64,000 nucleotides of DNA, taken from positions 2,232,001 to 2,296,000 of the forward strand of contig VRMN01000002.1 of NCBI GenBank assembly GCA_008690995.1. The letters are read 5' to 3'. This document shows, piece after piece, positions 27,304 to 37,263 of the stretch (positions are counted from its first letter, which is position 1; every line of letters begins with the position of its first letter). The notes below the pieces were generated by a model. That model saw only the letters and a program-made list of their open reading frames with translations. It made no database searches and was not told the DNA's origin. A program made the translations under genes and the position numbers. This DNA is from Porphyridium purpureum (Eukaryota > Rhodophyta > Bangiophyceae > Porphyridiales > Porphyridiaceae).

Positions 27304-27960
27304 CTAGTCTGATTCGTACTCGGCCTCGGTCTTGAACTCCTCTGGGCTCCATGTTCTCTTCCTATTCTTCAAAATGAGAATAAGGCCACCGACAAGAATG
27401 GCAATAATAATGCCACCCACCACACATGCGATAATCCAGTTTTGTACCGAGCCATCCGTGCCGCCGATATCCAAAAGTGTCGGAGTGATGACGAGCGAAA
27501 AGAGATTGTACTCCGGGGGGAACGCACCCGACGACCGTATGCACTCTCCAAAGTCGCCTGGGACTTGAATGTATTCTGTGATGGCGGCCGCGTAGTCTCC
27601 TTGATCATTCGTTGGGATCGTCGAGTAATAGTCGATCAGCCACGTGTTTGAGGACAGCACCGAATCGTTAAAGTAGAGCACGCCATCCAACGGCGGCGTC
27701 TCCAGCCCCGCCAGTCCCTCTCCGAGCACGCACGTTTCGATCACGGTGTTCCGCTCTGGCGTGTAGTCGATGTCTGCGTACGACACGCCAAAGTACATGG
27801 TCACGTGCGATGGCGGCGGGAACGAGTACGGCGCCGGCTCTGCGGTGATGACCCACATCGAGTTTGCGTCCTGCGCGAGCGCGACCCCCACCGTTCCAAC
27901 CAGCATGCACAGCGCCGCGGCCGCGCCGACGACCGCACCGTTCTTCCCCATCCCCATCAT
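27304..27960 (-). CDS. Type I membrane protein of unknown function
   Basis: This 218-aa protein has a signal peptide (about residues 1-29, hydrophobic core GAAAALCMLVGTVGVALA). A lumenal or extracellular domain of about 145 residues follows, with two Cys and candidate N-glycosylation at NDS. Then come a membrane helix (about residues 174-197) and a 21-residue cytosolic tail starting KNRKR, a stop-transfer signal. The tail is acidic and ends in TEAEYESD. I recognise no family. The layout would suit a small receptor, cargo adaptor or wall-anchoring protein. Confidence 0.8.
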   Translation of the reverse strand: MMGMGKNGAVVGAAAALCMLVGTVGVALAQDANSMWVITAEPAPYSFPPPSHVTMYFGVSYADIDYTPERNTVIETCVLGEGLAGLETPPLDGVLYFNDSVLSSNTWLIDYYSTIPTNDQGDYAAAITEYIQVPGDFGECIRSSGAFPPEYNLFSLVITPTLLDIGGTDGSVQNWIIACVVGGIIIAILVGGLILILKNRKRTWSPEEFKTEAEYESD

Positions 27961-28557
27961 AAACCCGCACTTCCCGCCGCTATCGCCTTCCCCCTCGTTC
28001 CCCTCACCCCTACTTCAACACACCCTTTCCTTCATCACCAACCACAGCGCCTCTCATCCAGTGCGCCCAGTGCGTCTACTAGAAACCGCTCGTTTTGTTA
28101 TACACGCGCGCCCGCACCAACTCCAGCCGCGCGTGCGAGCGGTTTCACGCATGCGAAATCACAAAACGGGCACGCTGGCTTATGCTTGCTCGCAGCCTTG
28201 GTGTTTTCAAAACACGCGCACGCACACGCGCTGCGGCTATTTTAGGGGTGTTCCGCATCGGCGTGGATGGCGCTGTACCTACGATCACTGTACCGTGAGG
28301 CGCGTGACAATTTCGAGCAGGGTTCAGTGCGAACAGCGCGAGTACAGTCCGGGGCTTTTGTGTGTGGGTGGTGGTGGGTGGGATGTTGCGGTCTCCCGTG
28401 GCGTGGTGGGCGGTGAGCAAACGCTGGACTGCCGCACGCCCAGCGACACGCGCAACAATGCCGCATGAAATTCGCAAGTCACTTTCCTTACAATGTTTGC
28501 GTGTTAATTTAATATAAGATCCACTCGGCGCAGCCGGCCAGCCACCCCTGCTGTCGC
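27961..28557. promoter_or_regulatory. Upstream region of the type I membrane protein gene
   Basis: The first 60 bp are C-rich on the plus strand (G-rich on the sense strand). CTGTAC occurs at 28273-28278 and 28288-28293, and GTACAG at 28342-28347. No gene is supported. Confidence 0.45.
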
Positions 28558-30455
28558 TCACGCCGAGCTGGGAGAATCGGTGCTGTCCCTCGCAAACTTC
28601 ATCAGCGGCGACTCCAGGCAGTTATCTTTCATCTGCATCAGAAAATCTTGCGGAATCACAGCACTTCCAAAGCGATCCTGTCGCAGCGTGAAAGGCGCGT
28701 CCGTGGTGTGAAGTGGATCTTGGAGCACGTGCTCACCTCCTGTGCGATGATGATGGTAATGGGGTGGGCGCGAGACCGAGTTCTTGGGCATGTGGCTCTG
28801 CGATTCGTTCGACCCAGACCCCAAACCAGAGCCGGGGCCAGAGCCGGAGCCAGAGCCGGATCCCGAGCCGGAGCCGGAGCCGGAGCCGGAGCCCTGTACT
28901 TCAGACTCGGTCACCGGGGTCGCGGACATCATTCTCGGATGTATCGCATTCTGCGCACGATGCTGCTTGTGATGCCTCTGCTGCTGCGTGTTCACATGCT
29001 TGGACACTGACACATGCGTTGGGCCGGAGCGTTTGACCGGCGCGTCTACTGGGCCGGTCTTCGTCTGGCTTGGCCCCATGCATCGCTCAATCTGTTGCAT
29101 GATAGCCGGTGTTACGGGCGACATTGGTGCAAAGCTTCGGGCGTCAACGCCCGTAGGATGCACACTCATGTCAAACTCTTCAAACACAGACGAAGCAATG
29201 TTCGACAGATTCTGTTCCGACACGGGGATTGCCCGGCCGCCATATACTGCATATGAAAACCCAGGTTGCTGCGACACTGGCGTATGCGCGTGCTGCTGCA
29301 TATTTCGGTTCGCATACATGGAAGCAGATTCCAAGTGAGACAGGTTCGGGCTTCCAGACTGCGTGGGCTTCCCATTCTGCGCCGTCGGAAGGACACTTGA
29401 GGTGGTAAATGTACCTGCCGGTGCATGCCCTGTCGGCACGAACCCAACCATGCTTCCTGAGCGCACGGCACGCTCTTGTGTCATCCACTGACTCACCTGA
29501 ACCGGATCCATGCGGAAAAAGTGCGCGAGTCTGCGCTCGCTCGCCACATCCATCGAAGGATTGGCGATGAACGCGCCTTGCAACGCCATCAGCTGATCAG
29601 AATGGAAATGAAACATGGGAACCCCATACTGCGCTTGCGGCATGCGCGACTGCTGGCGATGCTGATCGTGAGGGGAATGCGCTTGCTTTTGCGATAGCTC
29701 CATTGGAAGCGGCGGGGGATACGACGGCAACTGTTGCGCTTGCTTCTGCTTATTCAGATGCACTTGCAACTGCGGCTGCAGATCCTGAGCTTGACCTGCG
29801 CCGCGCAGTGGCGGCGAAGCGTTCGGCGACGGTCGCTCGCTGCCTTGTGCGAGAATTGGACTCGGAGCCGGGCTGCCCGCCACGCTACTTCCGCCTCGCG
29901 CAGAACCATAGGTGGACGCAGTGCTGCCCTTCTGGCCAGACTTGCTCATCGCGCGACGCTTGTGCTTGAACCACAGCCTGATCTGCGTCTCACTGAGCGT
30001 TCCAATGACCTCCTGCAGATGAGCCATCTCGTCGCGGCTCGAGTACGGATTGTTTGCAAAACTGGCCTCCAGATGCGCGAGCTCAGCCGGCGTGCGGCGC
30101 TGCGGCTGCGACTCGCCTTTAAACTGACCGAGTCGCACAAGAGACTCGCGACGGTGCTGGAACCACTTGCTAACACGTGGTCGCGGAACATTCAGGTGGT
30201 CGGCCATCGCTTCCTTCTCCTCGACCGATGGGTACGAATTCTTCTCAAATTCGCCGAGCAAGTAGCTCTTCTGCTCCACGGTAGGCTTCCAGCGCGCCTG
30301 CTTGGCCCCTTCGCCCAAGGCAGACGACTGGTTGTCGCCCGACATCATGGAATCGGCGTCACGCGTCGCACTGCCGACTGCCGGGTTTGGCGCCCTGACC
30401 AGCGCTGGAGAAACCCTGGCCATTTTCTGCGGAGGCAGCACTTGCGGCGTGCGTG

Positions 30456-30500
<45 letters not shown>

Positions 30501-31170
30501 GCTGATGACTTTGTTGGTGGCGTATATGCGGCTGCTCCTGCCAGAGGACCGCCTCTCCCCGTTGTTTTTGCCGCGAGGTTATGTCCAACGCGTGACCCGC
30601 GAGAGGATCTGCAGCACGAGTGCGTTTCCCCAACTTGCTTTTTTCGCCCGCAGTGTCCTTGCCCGCAGACTGTCCGCGCGCAAAACTGCTTAAATCCGAG
30701 CTGCTGTCTGGCTTGGCAGCTGCTTGATGCCTCGCCACGCCTGGTTTGCTTCCGGTCGCCGATGGAAACATGTGCGCTGAAGGTGGGAACACGGACGTGC
30801 CCGCTGCTTGCTCGCCCGTCGCTGCCCGCACGTTCTTCTGCTGTTGCCCTTGCTGCTGCTCCTCTTCACTCGACGGCGGCGCCGTCATACCCGTATTGAA
30901 AGTGTCGGAGCACGTAATGTAAGCGGAGATAAGCTCATCTTCCTCGCTGCCGCCCGCGCGCATGGTGGACGACGACACGCCAAGACCTTGCGCGCCAGGT
31001 ATGCTCGCCTTGGACATCCCGCTCGACGCCACGCGGGGCGTCGGCAGTGGAATGCCCACCATGTTCAGCGCGTCGACATCGCCACTGCTCGCATCCTCGC
31101 GCAGCACGAGCTCGCTGTACTCGCCCACGCCCTCCATGTCGAACATGATTTCTTCCGCCGGGCTCTCCAT
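28558..31170 (-). CDS. Multi-homeodomain protein with atypical recognition helices
   Basis: This 870-aa protein has two clear homeodomains in tandem and a third degenerate one. HD1 (about residues 291-345) ends [13 protein letters not shown]2 (about 355-412) ends [12 protein letters not shown], and HD3 (about 512-570) ends [11 protein letters not shown]. In all three the nearly invariant Asn51 after WF-x is replaced, by His, His and Gln. The rest is disordered: a glutamine run near residues 224-238 (30458-30500), His/Gln-rich tracts, and a (GS)n tract coded near 28825-28895. It is presumably a nuclear DNA-binding regulator. The frame opens upstream to 31467, but [15 protein letters not shown] at 31170 is the likely start because the preceding stretch is purine-rich leader. 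Confidence 0.88.
28825..28895. repeat. Coding GAGCCG minisatellite
   Basis: Short tandem units of GAGCCG/GAGCCA encode a Gly-Ser run in the C-terminal part of the homeodomain protein; copy number is likely variable. Confidence 0.8.
30458..30500. repeat. Coding CTG/CAG trinucleotide repeat
   Basis: About fourteen TGC units on the plus strand encode the poly-Gln run of the homeodomain protein. An Ala-coding repeat of the same triplet in another frame occurs in PCCA (11989-12011). Confidence 0.85.
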
Positions 31171-32172
31171 CGTGTCGACGGGAGCTCCGGCCCTTTCCGA
31201 CGGGTGTCGAACCGACCCCCACCCAACCCGTTGCACCACCCAAGCGTCTTTCACGAACCCGCCAAACACATTCCCCTCCCTGCTCCCCTTCCTCCCTTTC
31301 GCACGCGGCGCAGCACAACTCCCACCTACACTTCTATCTCTATCTCCCCTTCCCTTCACTTCGTCACAAGCGCCCTCCCCTGCTTTCCTTCGCACCTTCA
31401 CACACACACACACGCCGCAACACACCAAACAAAGAGCCTTCCCTTCAATCTTATCTACAAATATCACCGCCTCCCATCAAGGACTCCACCGTCTTTCCCT
31501 CCCTGAAACACAATCAATCTCCTATACGGCGCCGCATTCGCCCTCCGGCCTTCCTTCTTTTTCCTCGACTGTGCGTGGCGACGTGAGAAGAGTCCAAAAG
31601 TCCACGCCAGCACTCCACTGCGCCCACACGCCGAAAAGCAGGCCTTTTACATACGAAGCGCAAGATGTGTGGCATGTGCAAGCCGCCTCCGGAGTTGAAC
31701 CCAAAAATAAGCCGCATACGGCTGTCAATCCGCGCCGAAAAATCGCTCCGGTGTCTCCACGCGCGTTTTTGGGATTTTCTACATACGAAACTCGGTGCGC
31801 CTTGCACTCCTCCTCACTCGCGTGGGTGAGCGCGGTGTGCTTCCACGCGACAAGGTGCACCACGTCAGCTGACATTGCGCCCTGTACTTCGTCCAACATT
31901 TGTAGATGTACAGTGAGACTGTACGTCTTTCCCTCGCCTGCCGTATCGGTTTATTGGCTTAATGGTTTACAGGTGGGTATTGGGTTGTTGGCGATTCCCG
32001 GATTGAGACGTGTGTGGTTGGTGCGCGGGGGTGGCGACAGCGGGAGTGGGACACACAGGCGCGCGTGTGTGGACACACACAAACACACAGAGAGAATCGC
32101 AGACGCAGATAGAGACGCACGCACGGTGTGGGTAAGGGCGTGCGTGGACGGCACGCAGAGTTCTGCGCGGAA
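31171..32172. promoter_or_regulatory. Divergent upstream region of the homeodomain and FUN14 genes
   Basis: About 1 kb without a supported gene. Bases 31171-31510 are C/T-rich on the plus strand and include (CA)n at about 31399-31413; bases 32010-32165 are G/A-rich on the plus strand. Each half is therefore purine-rich on the sense strand of its adjacent gene. GTAC sites and an ATCGGTT word lie between (31882-31951). Confidence 0.5.
31882..31951. promoter_or_regulatory. GTAC cluster followed by ATCGGTT
   Basis: CTGTAC occurs at 31882-31887, GTACAG at 31908-31913, CTGTAC at 31919-31924, then ATCGGTT at 31945-31951. The order palindrome, then ATCGGTT, is the same as at 2978 and 22799. It lies about 250 bp upstream of the FUN14 ATG. 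Confidence 0.45.
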
Positions 32173-33252
32173 ATGGGGTGGTTTAGCAAACAGCCGGCGT
32201 CCGACGACGCGCCAGAGGCAGAGAAAGGCGCCGCGACCGCGCAGGACGCCGCGAAGAAGGTCCCGCCCGCCGCAAAGGTCGAGCACGGCTTCAAGCAGTT
32301 TAAACAGGACCCGGCTCGCTTCGCGCAAGAGACAGCAGAGGAGGAGGCGAATTACGTGCTCGAGGCGCTCAAAAAGCTGCAGGGGAACATTCATTTCTCG
32401 CAGGAGGACATTGGCCCGGCCATCGGGCAGCTGAGTATCGGCAGTCTGGGCGGGTTTGCCGCCGGGTTTGCGCTCAAGCGTATTGGCAAGCTGGCGGCGT
32501 TTGGGATCGGCACAGTGTTTGTCATCATGCAGGGCTTGTCGTACACAGGATACGTGCACATCAACTGGCGCGCAATTGAGCGAGACTACGTGCGGCTTGC
32601 AGATCTGGATGGCGACGGCACGGTGACCGGGCGGGACGCAGAGCTCGCTGCCGATCGGCTGGCGCACATGGTCAAGCACAACATTCCGTCCGGCGTCGGG
32701 TTCACCATGGGTATGCTCACGGGCATGGGCTCGTCTGCGGGTACCGCCGGCAAGGCCGGGCTCGTGTACGCAGTCGGCGCGAGGCTGCTGCTGACCCGGC
32801 TCGCTATGGCCGGCGCCGGAGGCGTCGCGACCGTGGGTTTGCCGGGCATCCTGGTGGATATCCAGGAAAAAATGGGTTGGCGGACCAGCCACGATGTCAG
32901 TATTCAAAAGGAGGATATTTTTTGGGAAACGCTGCAGCACATTAACGACAAGAAGGCACTGAAGAGCATGAAGGATTCGATAGATGTGGAGATGAAGGTC
33001 ATTCGAAAGACGCTCGACGAGCGGGTGGCCAAGATGGACGAAAAGAAGCAAATGCTAGACGACTTGTTTGCGCAGGATGATTGGGAGCCCGCGGACCGCG
33101 CGTCAGTCGACAATTTGCAGGAAAGCATGCACAGTAAGATTGCGCGGGAGAGGCGCCTCACAGAAGAGGAGATTGCCGAAGTGAAGAAAAAATGGGACGC
33201 CGTGGAGGAGCGCCTTCAGCAGGTTCGCGGAAGCAGCTGGTGGCCGTTCTGA
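32173..33252 (+). CDS. FUN14-domain membrane protein with EF-hand-like loop
   Basis: This 359-aa protein has the FUN14 core at about residues 80-130, with SIGSLGGFAAGFALKRIGK and a second helix ending in GLSYTGYVHINW. FUN14 proteins (FUNDC1 in animals) sit in the outer mitochondrial membrane and act in mitophagy and membrane contacts. Just after the core is DLDGDGTVTGRD (about 142-153), which has the spacing of a calcium-binding EF loop. More hydrophobic Gly-rich segments follow (GVGFTMGMLTGMGSSAG to AGAGGVATVGLPGILV). A charged coiled-coil C-terminus of about 120 residues, absent from FUNDC1, completes the protein. No LIR motif like that of FUNDC1 is obvious at the N-terminus. The ATG at 32173 (MGWFSKQ) is preferred over the upstream frame. 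Confidence 0.87.
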   Translation: MGWFSKQPASDDAPEAEKGAATAQDAAKKVPPAAKVEHGFKQFKQDPARFAQETAEEEANYVLEALKKLQGNIHFSQEDIGPAIGQLSIGSLGGFAAGFALKRIGKLAAFGIGTVFVIMQGLSYTGYVHINWRAIERDYVRLADLDGDGTVTGRDAELAADRLAHMVKHNIPSGVGFTMGMLTGMGSSAGTAGKAGLVYAVGARLLLTRLAMAGAGGVATVGLPGILVDIQEKMGWRTSHDVSIQKEDIFWETLQHINDKKALKSMKDSIDVEMKVIRKTLDERVAKMDEKKQMLDDLFAQDDWEPADRASVDNLQESMHSKIARERRLTEEEIAEVKKKWDAVEERLQQVRGSSWWPF

Positions 33253-33337
33253 GAGGGAATTGCGGATTGACGACACCACGTGTCGTTCCATGCGGACCCG
33301 ATCAGTTGTAAAGCCGCACCCTTTTTTGATTTGCAAT

Positions 33338-34675
33338 TCACACATCGTAACCAAAATACGCGTACGATTCGAGTTCCTCTTCCTGCATGGGAATATTGCG
33401 GTACTTTTCCGTCCAGTTCACGTTGCTCACAAAATCGGCCACAATCTGAGTTTTGAACATATTAAACATGGTGGCCTCCTTCTCGGAATGTGCGTACACC
33501 GGGCGTGTCGCATTTGCACCAAGACAGCCGGCCCAGCGGTTGATCTTGTCCACTTCCGCGCTCAGGTTTTTGACTAGGTCCTGATACTTGACATGCACCA
33601 CGGGGATATTGCGGTCCAGCAAATACTGGTATCCAAACGCAAGCGTGCGCATGCGATTCATCAAGTCCTTGCTACACCGCGAATGCGTCAAGAATAGAAA
33701 CGCCACGCGAAGGCCGTCGCGGTCGACGAGCTGCTCCACCATTTGCTCCACCTTGCCTAAGAAAGGCGGCGACTTGTCGATGCGGAAGCAAGAGTCATTG
33801 TTCCACCATCGAGACGCATACTGATCCAGCACATCGGTGCGAAAGTCTTCTGGAAATACGCCAGACTCCCAGCGCCTCGGAAAGAGCGCTTTCGGGATCA
33901 CCATCTTGAGCCCTTCGCAATTAGACTTGGATGGGCTCAATAGCTCGCAAAGATGCGTAGCATTCGGGGAGCTGAGCATCACTCGGTGCATGGCACTCGT
34001 GCCAGAGAATGGAACGCCCATGACAAATAAATATATCTTCTGCTGCGCTTCCTGCTGTGCGCACTCGGAGCACCAAGACTCTGGAATTGGGACCATGCCG
34101 GGTTGGTTCGACTTGGCTTCCGTCCATGGATCGTCGATTCGGACGCACGTTTTGCCTCTGCTCTTCGAGTACGCATCCACCCGATCGCGCTGTGCAGCAG
34201 TCAGCAAATCTCTCACGAGAATGTTCCTTTTCGTGCGTTTGTGCTCTCTGCGTCTTTGTGACAAGTCTTCTCGTGCCTTGCTCCACGATTCGTTTGGCGG
34301 TAGCTGGTGCGTCACCGGTGGTATTTCTGAACCTCTCCGTCCTCGTTCTTCTTCGTGGTTGTGCTCCTGTCGCTTTTGCCGTTTTTGTTGTTGTTCTTGT
34401 TGCTGCTGCGGCTGCTGCTGACCGTCATTCCGCACTGCGACTCCAGTAGCTGTTGAAGCCTTGTCGGCTATATCTTGGACATGGACATTAAATGTGAAAC
34501 CGGACTCGCGCGTGTTGGTCACGGATACCATAAGGCGCACGTCACGCGAGCTGGTGCGCCAGATGCGCCACAACAGAAGGAGAAACAAGACGCCTGTGGC
34601 AATCCATACCGACCAGCGGATCATGACGCCTGGCACGCGCCGAGGCTGCGCCGGTATTGCGGGTACCTGGCTCAT
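33338..34675 (-). CDS. Golgi-type sulfotransferase (type II membrane protein)
   Basis: This 445-aa protein has a short cytosolic N-terminus, one membrane anchor (about residues 18-40), a Gln/Arg-rich stem (about 86-115) and a sulfotransferase domain. The PAPS 5'-phosphosulfate loop is visible as VMGVPFSGTSAMHR (about 218-231). The later FLFLTHSRCSKDLMNRM with its Ser is a candidate 3'-phosphate site. It should transfer sulfate from PAPS to a glycan or protein in the Golgi; a role in sulfated cell-surface polysaccharides is an inference from the presumed red-algal host. The frame opens upstream without ATG, so 34675 is used. It is convergent with FUN14, with 85 bp between stops. Confidence 0.85.
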   Translation of the reverse strand: MSQVPAIPAQPRRVPGVMIRWSVWIATGVLFLLLLWRIWRTSSRDVRLMVSVTNTRESGFTFNVHVQDIADKASTATGVAVRNDGQQQPQQQQEQQQKRQKRQEHNHEEERGRRGSEIPPVTHQLPPNESWSKAREDLSQRRREHKRTKRNILVRDLLTAAQRDRVDAYSKSRGKTCVRIDDPWTEAKSNQPGMVPIPESWCSECAQQEAQQKIYLFVMGVPFSGTSAMHRVMLSSPNATHLCELLSPSKSNCEGLKMVIPKALFPRRWESGVFPEDFRTDVLDQYASRWWNNDSCFRIDKSPPFLGKVEQMVEQLVDRDGLRVAFLFLTHSRCSKDLMNRMRTLAFGYQYLLDRNIPVVHVKYQDLVKNLSAEVDKINRWAGCLGANATRPVYAHSEKEATMFNMFKTQIVADFVSNVNWTEKYRNIPMQEEELESYAYFGYDV

Positions 34676-35550
34676 TCCGGGCAGGGTCCCCGACGCGCTC
34701 GAATCAATAGGAGGTCTCCGGCAATCCCGGGTCGCCGGATCCACCGTACAGGCAAACAATTCAGTGCCTTGCACCGGCGGCTCGAGCGCAGCACAGAACT
34801 AGGCATACGCTAGCGATACAAGCTCGTCTCTTTGGTAGCAGTTCAGAAACGAATAGATGTGAAGCGTTCAAAGACGTGTGCACTCAATCCTACGTTCCGC
34901 CAAAGCCTGATGACTGGATGATCCTTGATCCAGGTCCAGGAGTTCGACGTGGTGTCACTCGTGATCGTGGCGTCCTATTCATCAACGGTCGTTGCGAAAG
35001 TGTCAGGCTCGTTCGCCGCCCAGTCTACACTGCTTCCCGCGTGTGACAAGCCATATACGAGGTCGGCCGTAGGCACACCAACGACCATCACACACTAGCA
35101 TTTGCTGCCGCGCTCCGCAGTCTGCCCGGCTTTGTGGAACCCGGCTAATTGTGACCATGTCGCGGGTGCCTTCTGTTGGCTCCGGGGCGTGAGCCACCAG
35201 GGAAAGGAGAGAACGGGAAGGGATGAGATACCGTTTAGTGTATTACTGCGGCATTTCGTTGAGTTGCTGAGAACGCTGGTCAAAGCTCGCTTCCACATGC
35301 TATCACTCCGCAGCTCTCGACTTGCGTTCGCCTCCTGCGAAAGGCAGCCGAACGAAGCGGTCAAGTGCCATCTTTGTTTTCCGAAATGTCCCTATGGCTG
35401 GACTCCCAGAAATGCCTCGTGCGCCACTGCGTCATTCGCTGATCTCCATGCCTCTGGACTCTACATTTCTTGTAGCAAATAGCCCTTCCCTTTCACCTTG
35501 ACAGGTCTGCCGGCGAGTCTACTCTCTTGCAGGGCTCGGGCGCGATCGAC
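34676..35550. other. Divergent upstream region between sulfotransferase and RRP43
   Basis: 875 bp without a supported gene. A plus frame is open from about 34801 to 35047 but lacks an upstream ATG or a family match. No GTAC palindrome is seen. The region may simply be a bidirectional promoter. Confidence 0.45.
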
Positions 35551-36453
35551 ATGAATGAGCGCGAACGAGGGAAAATGTTGAGGCGCGTCTTCCCCGAGCA
35601 ATACTATGCCGCGTTTTTGTCGCGAGATTTGCGGAGCGACGGCCGCGCTCTAGATCGAACCGTTCAAACGTCTCTGCGGCGGAAATGGAGCTTGTCTCGC
35701 GCTGACAGCAGCGGCGACGGCGACGGCGTGCACCAATCGCTAGGCTCGGTCCTACTGAAAGCGGGTAACACGATGATGCTTGCGCTTGTATCGGCCAGCG
35801 GTGTGGCAGCAGGCGTGGCGAGCTGCGAATGCGTACTGGACATGGGTCCCATTTGCTCGCCATACGTGTTGCGGGGTTCGTCGCACGCCTTGGATGCTGC
35901 CGTGGTTGCGCGGCAGGTATCAGAGATGCTTTGCTCGACGGTGGACCTGGAACAGCTCGTGATCATCAAGGACGTGCTGGCATGGAGTGTGCGCGTCGAC
36001 GTGCACGTCATCAACTACGATGGGAACCTGCTCGATGCGACCGGACTAGCCGCTCTTGCGGCGCTGCAAAGAGCGCGTCTGCCCGAGCTCACGCCACTTC
36101 ACGCACCGCACAACGACGACGACACCCCAATCCCGCATCCGCCAGGAATCGGACAGCCACTAATGCGTGCGTCTGCAGAGCGGCAGGTGCGGATTCCTCT
36201 ACGTTCCAAAGCGCGCATCATGCCGTGCTCGTTTGTCGTGATCGGAGACAAGCTTCTCATGGACCCCACAGGGGAGGAGGAGCGTGTAAGTGATGCGGCG
36301 CTGTGCGTACAAGTCGACGAAACAGGCGCCCTGTGCAAGGTTTCAAAATATGGCGGTGCCGTTGTGTCCGACGAGATGTTGCAAGAGTGTATTTCTGCGG
36401 CGTGCGGAGAGGTGAACGGCTGGGTCAAGCTGCTGGACGAGGATGACGCTTGA
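35551..36453 (+). CDS. RRP43: Exosome core subunit RRP43/EXOSC8 (RNase PH-like)
   Basis: This 300-aa protein is an RNase PH-fold exosome subunit. It begins RRVFPEQYYAAFLSRDLRSDGR, the RRP43/EXOSC8 type of start, with LGSVLLKAGNTMMLALVSA, then DVLAWSVRVDVHVINYDGNLLDATGLAALAAL. As in other eukaryotic exosomes, catalytic residues of phosphorolysis do not appear conserved, so it is a structural member of the six-subunit ring that threads RNA to Rrp44 and Rrp6. A short acidic insert (HNDDDTPI) interrupts the middle. The ATG at 35551 is the first in frame. Confidence 0.88.
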   Translation: MNERERGKMLRRVFPEQYYAAFLSRDLRSDGRALDRTVQTSLRRKWSLSRADSSGDGDGVHQSLGSVLLKAGNTMMLALVSASGVAAGVASCECVLDMGPICSPYVLRGSSHALDAAVVARQVSEMLCSTVDLEQLVIIKDVLAWSVRVDVHVINYDGNLLDATGLAALAALQRARLPELTPLHAPHNDDDTPIPHPPGIGQPLMRASAERQVRIPLRSKARIMPCSFVVIGDKLLMDPTGEEERVSDAALCVQVDETGALCKVSKYGGAVVSDEMLQECISAACGEVNGWVKLLDEDDA

Positions 36454-36540
36454 AGCCTTTTGGTTTTGTCTGGTTGTTTCGTGTTGAGAATGGTGTCTCG
36501 TTCATTGCGTGTAAATTATATTTCAAGAAAGGCCAATGTC

Positions 36541-37047
36541 TCACTTGAGGTCAAGTACATCCTGTTTGGCGGGATTAGCGACTTGCTCCAAGCCCGGCGG
36601 TGAACGTCTCTGCGCGGGATTCCACGCGCTTATCTTGTCAGGCGCGCGGCCGTGGAACATCTTCGACAGCGGGCTGTATGGCGAGATGTACCTGTTCTCA
36701 GTTCCGGTCAGGTTGGCCGTGACGGCGCCCTGATACGTCGGGTCCGGCGTGCTCGCCGTGTTTCCGGGCTCGTCACTCACGTAACTGATCCAAGCGTGCC
36801 AGCGCGGCGGGACCTGCACCGCGTCAAACGTAATATGACGCTGCCCCGCGTATTCAACCCACCGGTGGCGCCCCCAGGTCTCGTGTGGGTTTTCAAAGTA
36901 GCGGTTCCCGAACTCGTCCTCGCCCACCATGTACTTGTGCGAGCCAAACTTGCCCATCTTAATCGCACGGACGGTGCCCCACAGGCCACGCCACTTTGCC
37001 TCCGCCAGCAGTTCCGCGGGCCTTACATATTTCAGGTAGCTCGCCAT
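36541..37047 (-). CDS. NDUFA12: Mitochondrial complex I subunit NDUFA12 (B17.2)
   Basis: This 168-aa protein matches NDUFA12. It has GLWGTVRAIKMGKFGSHKYM, GEDEFGNRYFEN, GRHRWVEYA and VPPRWHAWISYVSDEPG, the strongest block of the family. It is an accessory subunit of the matrix arm of NADH dehydrogenase. The ATG at 37047 (MASYLKYVRP) is the family-like start; the extra frame upstream is probably leader. The C-terminal 50 residues differ from animal members. A 24-bp near-palindrome lies 165 bp upstream (37212-37235). Confidence 0.93.
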   Translation of the reverse strand: MASYLKYVRPAELLAEAKWRGLWGTVRAIKMGKFGSHKYMVGEDEFGNRYFENPHETWGRHRWVEYAGQRHITFDAVQVPPRWHAWISYVSDEPGNTASTPDPTYQGAVTANLTGTENRYISPYSPLSKMFHGRAPDKISAWNPAQRRSPPGLEQVANPAKQDVLDLK

Positions 37048-37211
37048 GCCGTCAGCCTTGCAGTGTTGCACGCCGGAGAGTCGAGCTGCGTCGGTCGTCG
37101 CTTGGTGCTCACGGCAACACCACACCCAGACACCCACCCACGCCCCACCGCTTCGTTCGAGCTCGGCGTGCGCTCTTGGCGGTTGTGGGACGGATTGCGC
37201 TCTTAAAAGCA

Positions 37212-37235
37212 TAGTCAAACAGACCCGTTTTACTA
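37212..37235. promoter_or_regulatory. 24-bp near-palindrome, copy 1
   Basis: Arms TAGTCAAAC and GTTTTACTA flank a short centre. The reverse complement matches the motif at 56350-56373 in 21 of 24 positions. Both lie upstream of a minus-strand gene, here NDUFA12. Confidence 0.5.
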
Positions 37236-37263
37236 GAAAATCATCATCTGAGGGTTGGCTCGC

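Noticed and set aside
34801-35047. Plus-strand stretch of about 80 open codons between sulfotransferase and RRP43
   Set aside because: No start codon ahead of it, no recognisable motif, and the length is within chance for this composition.
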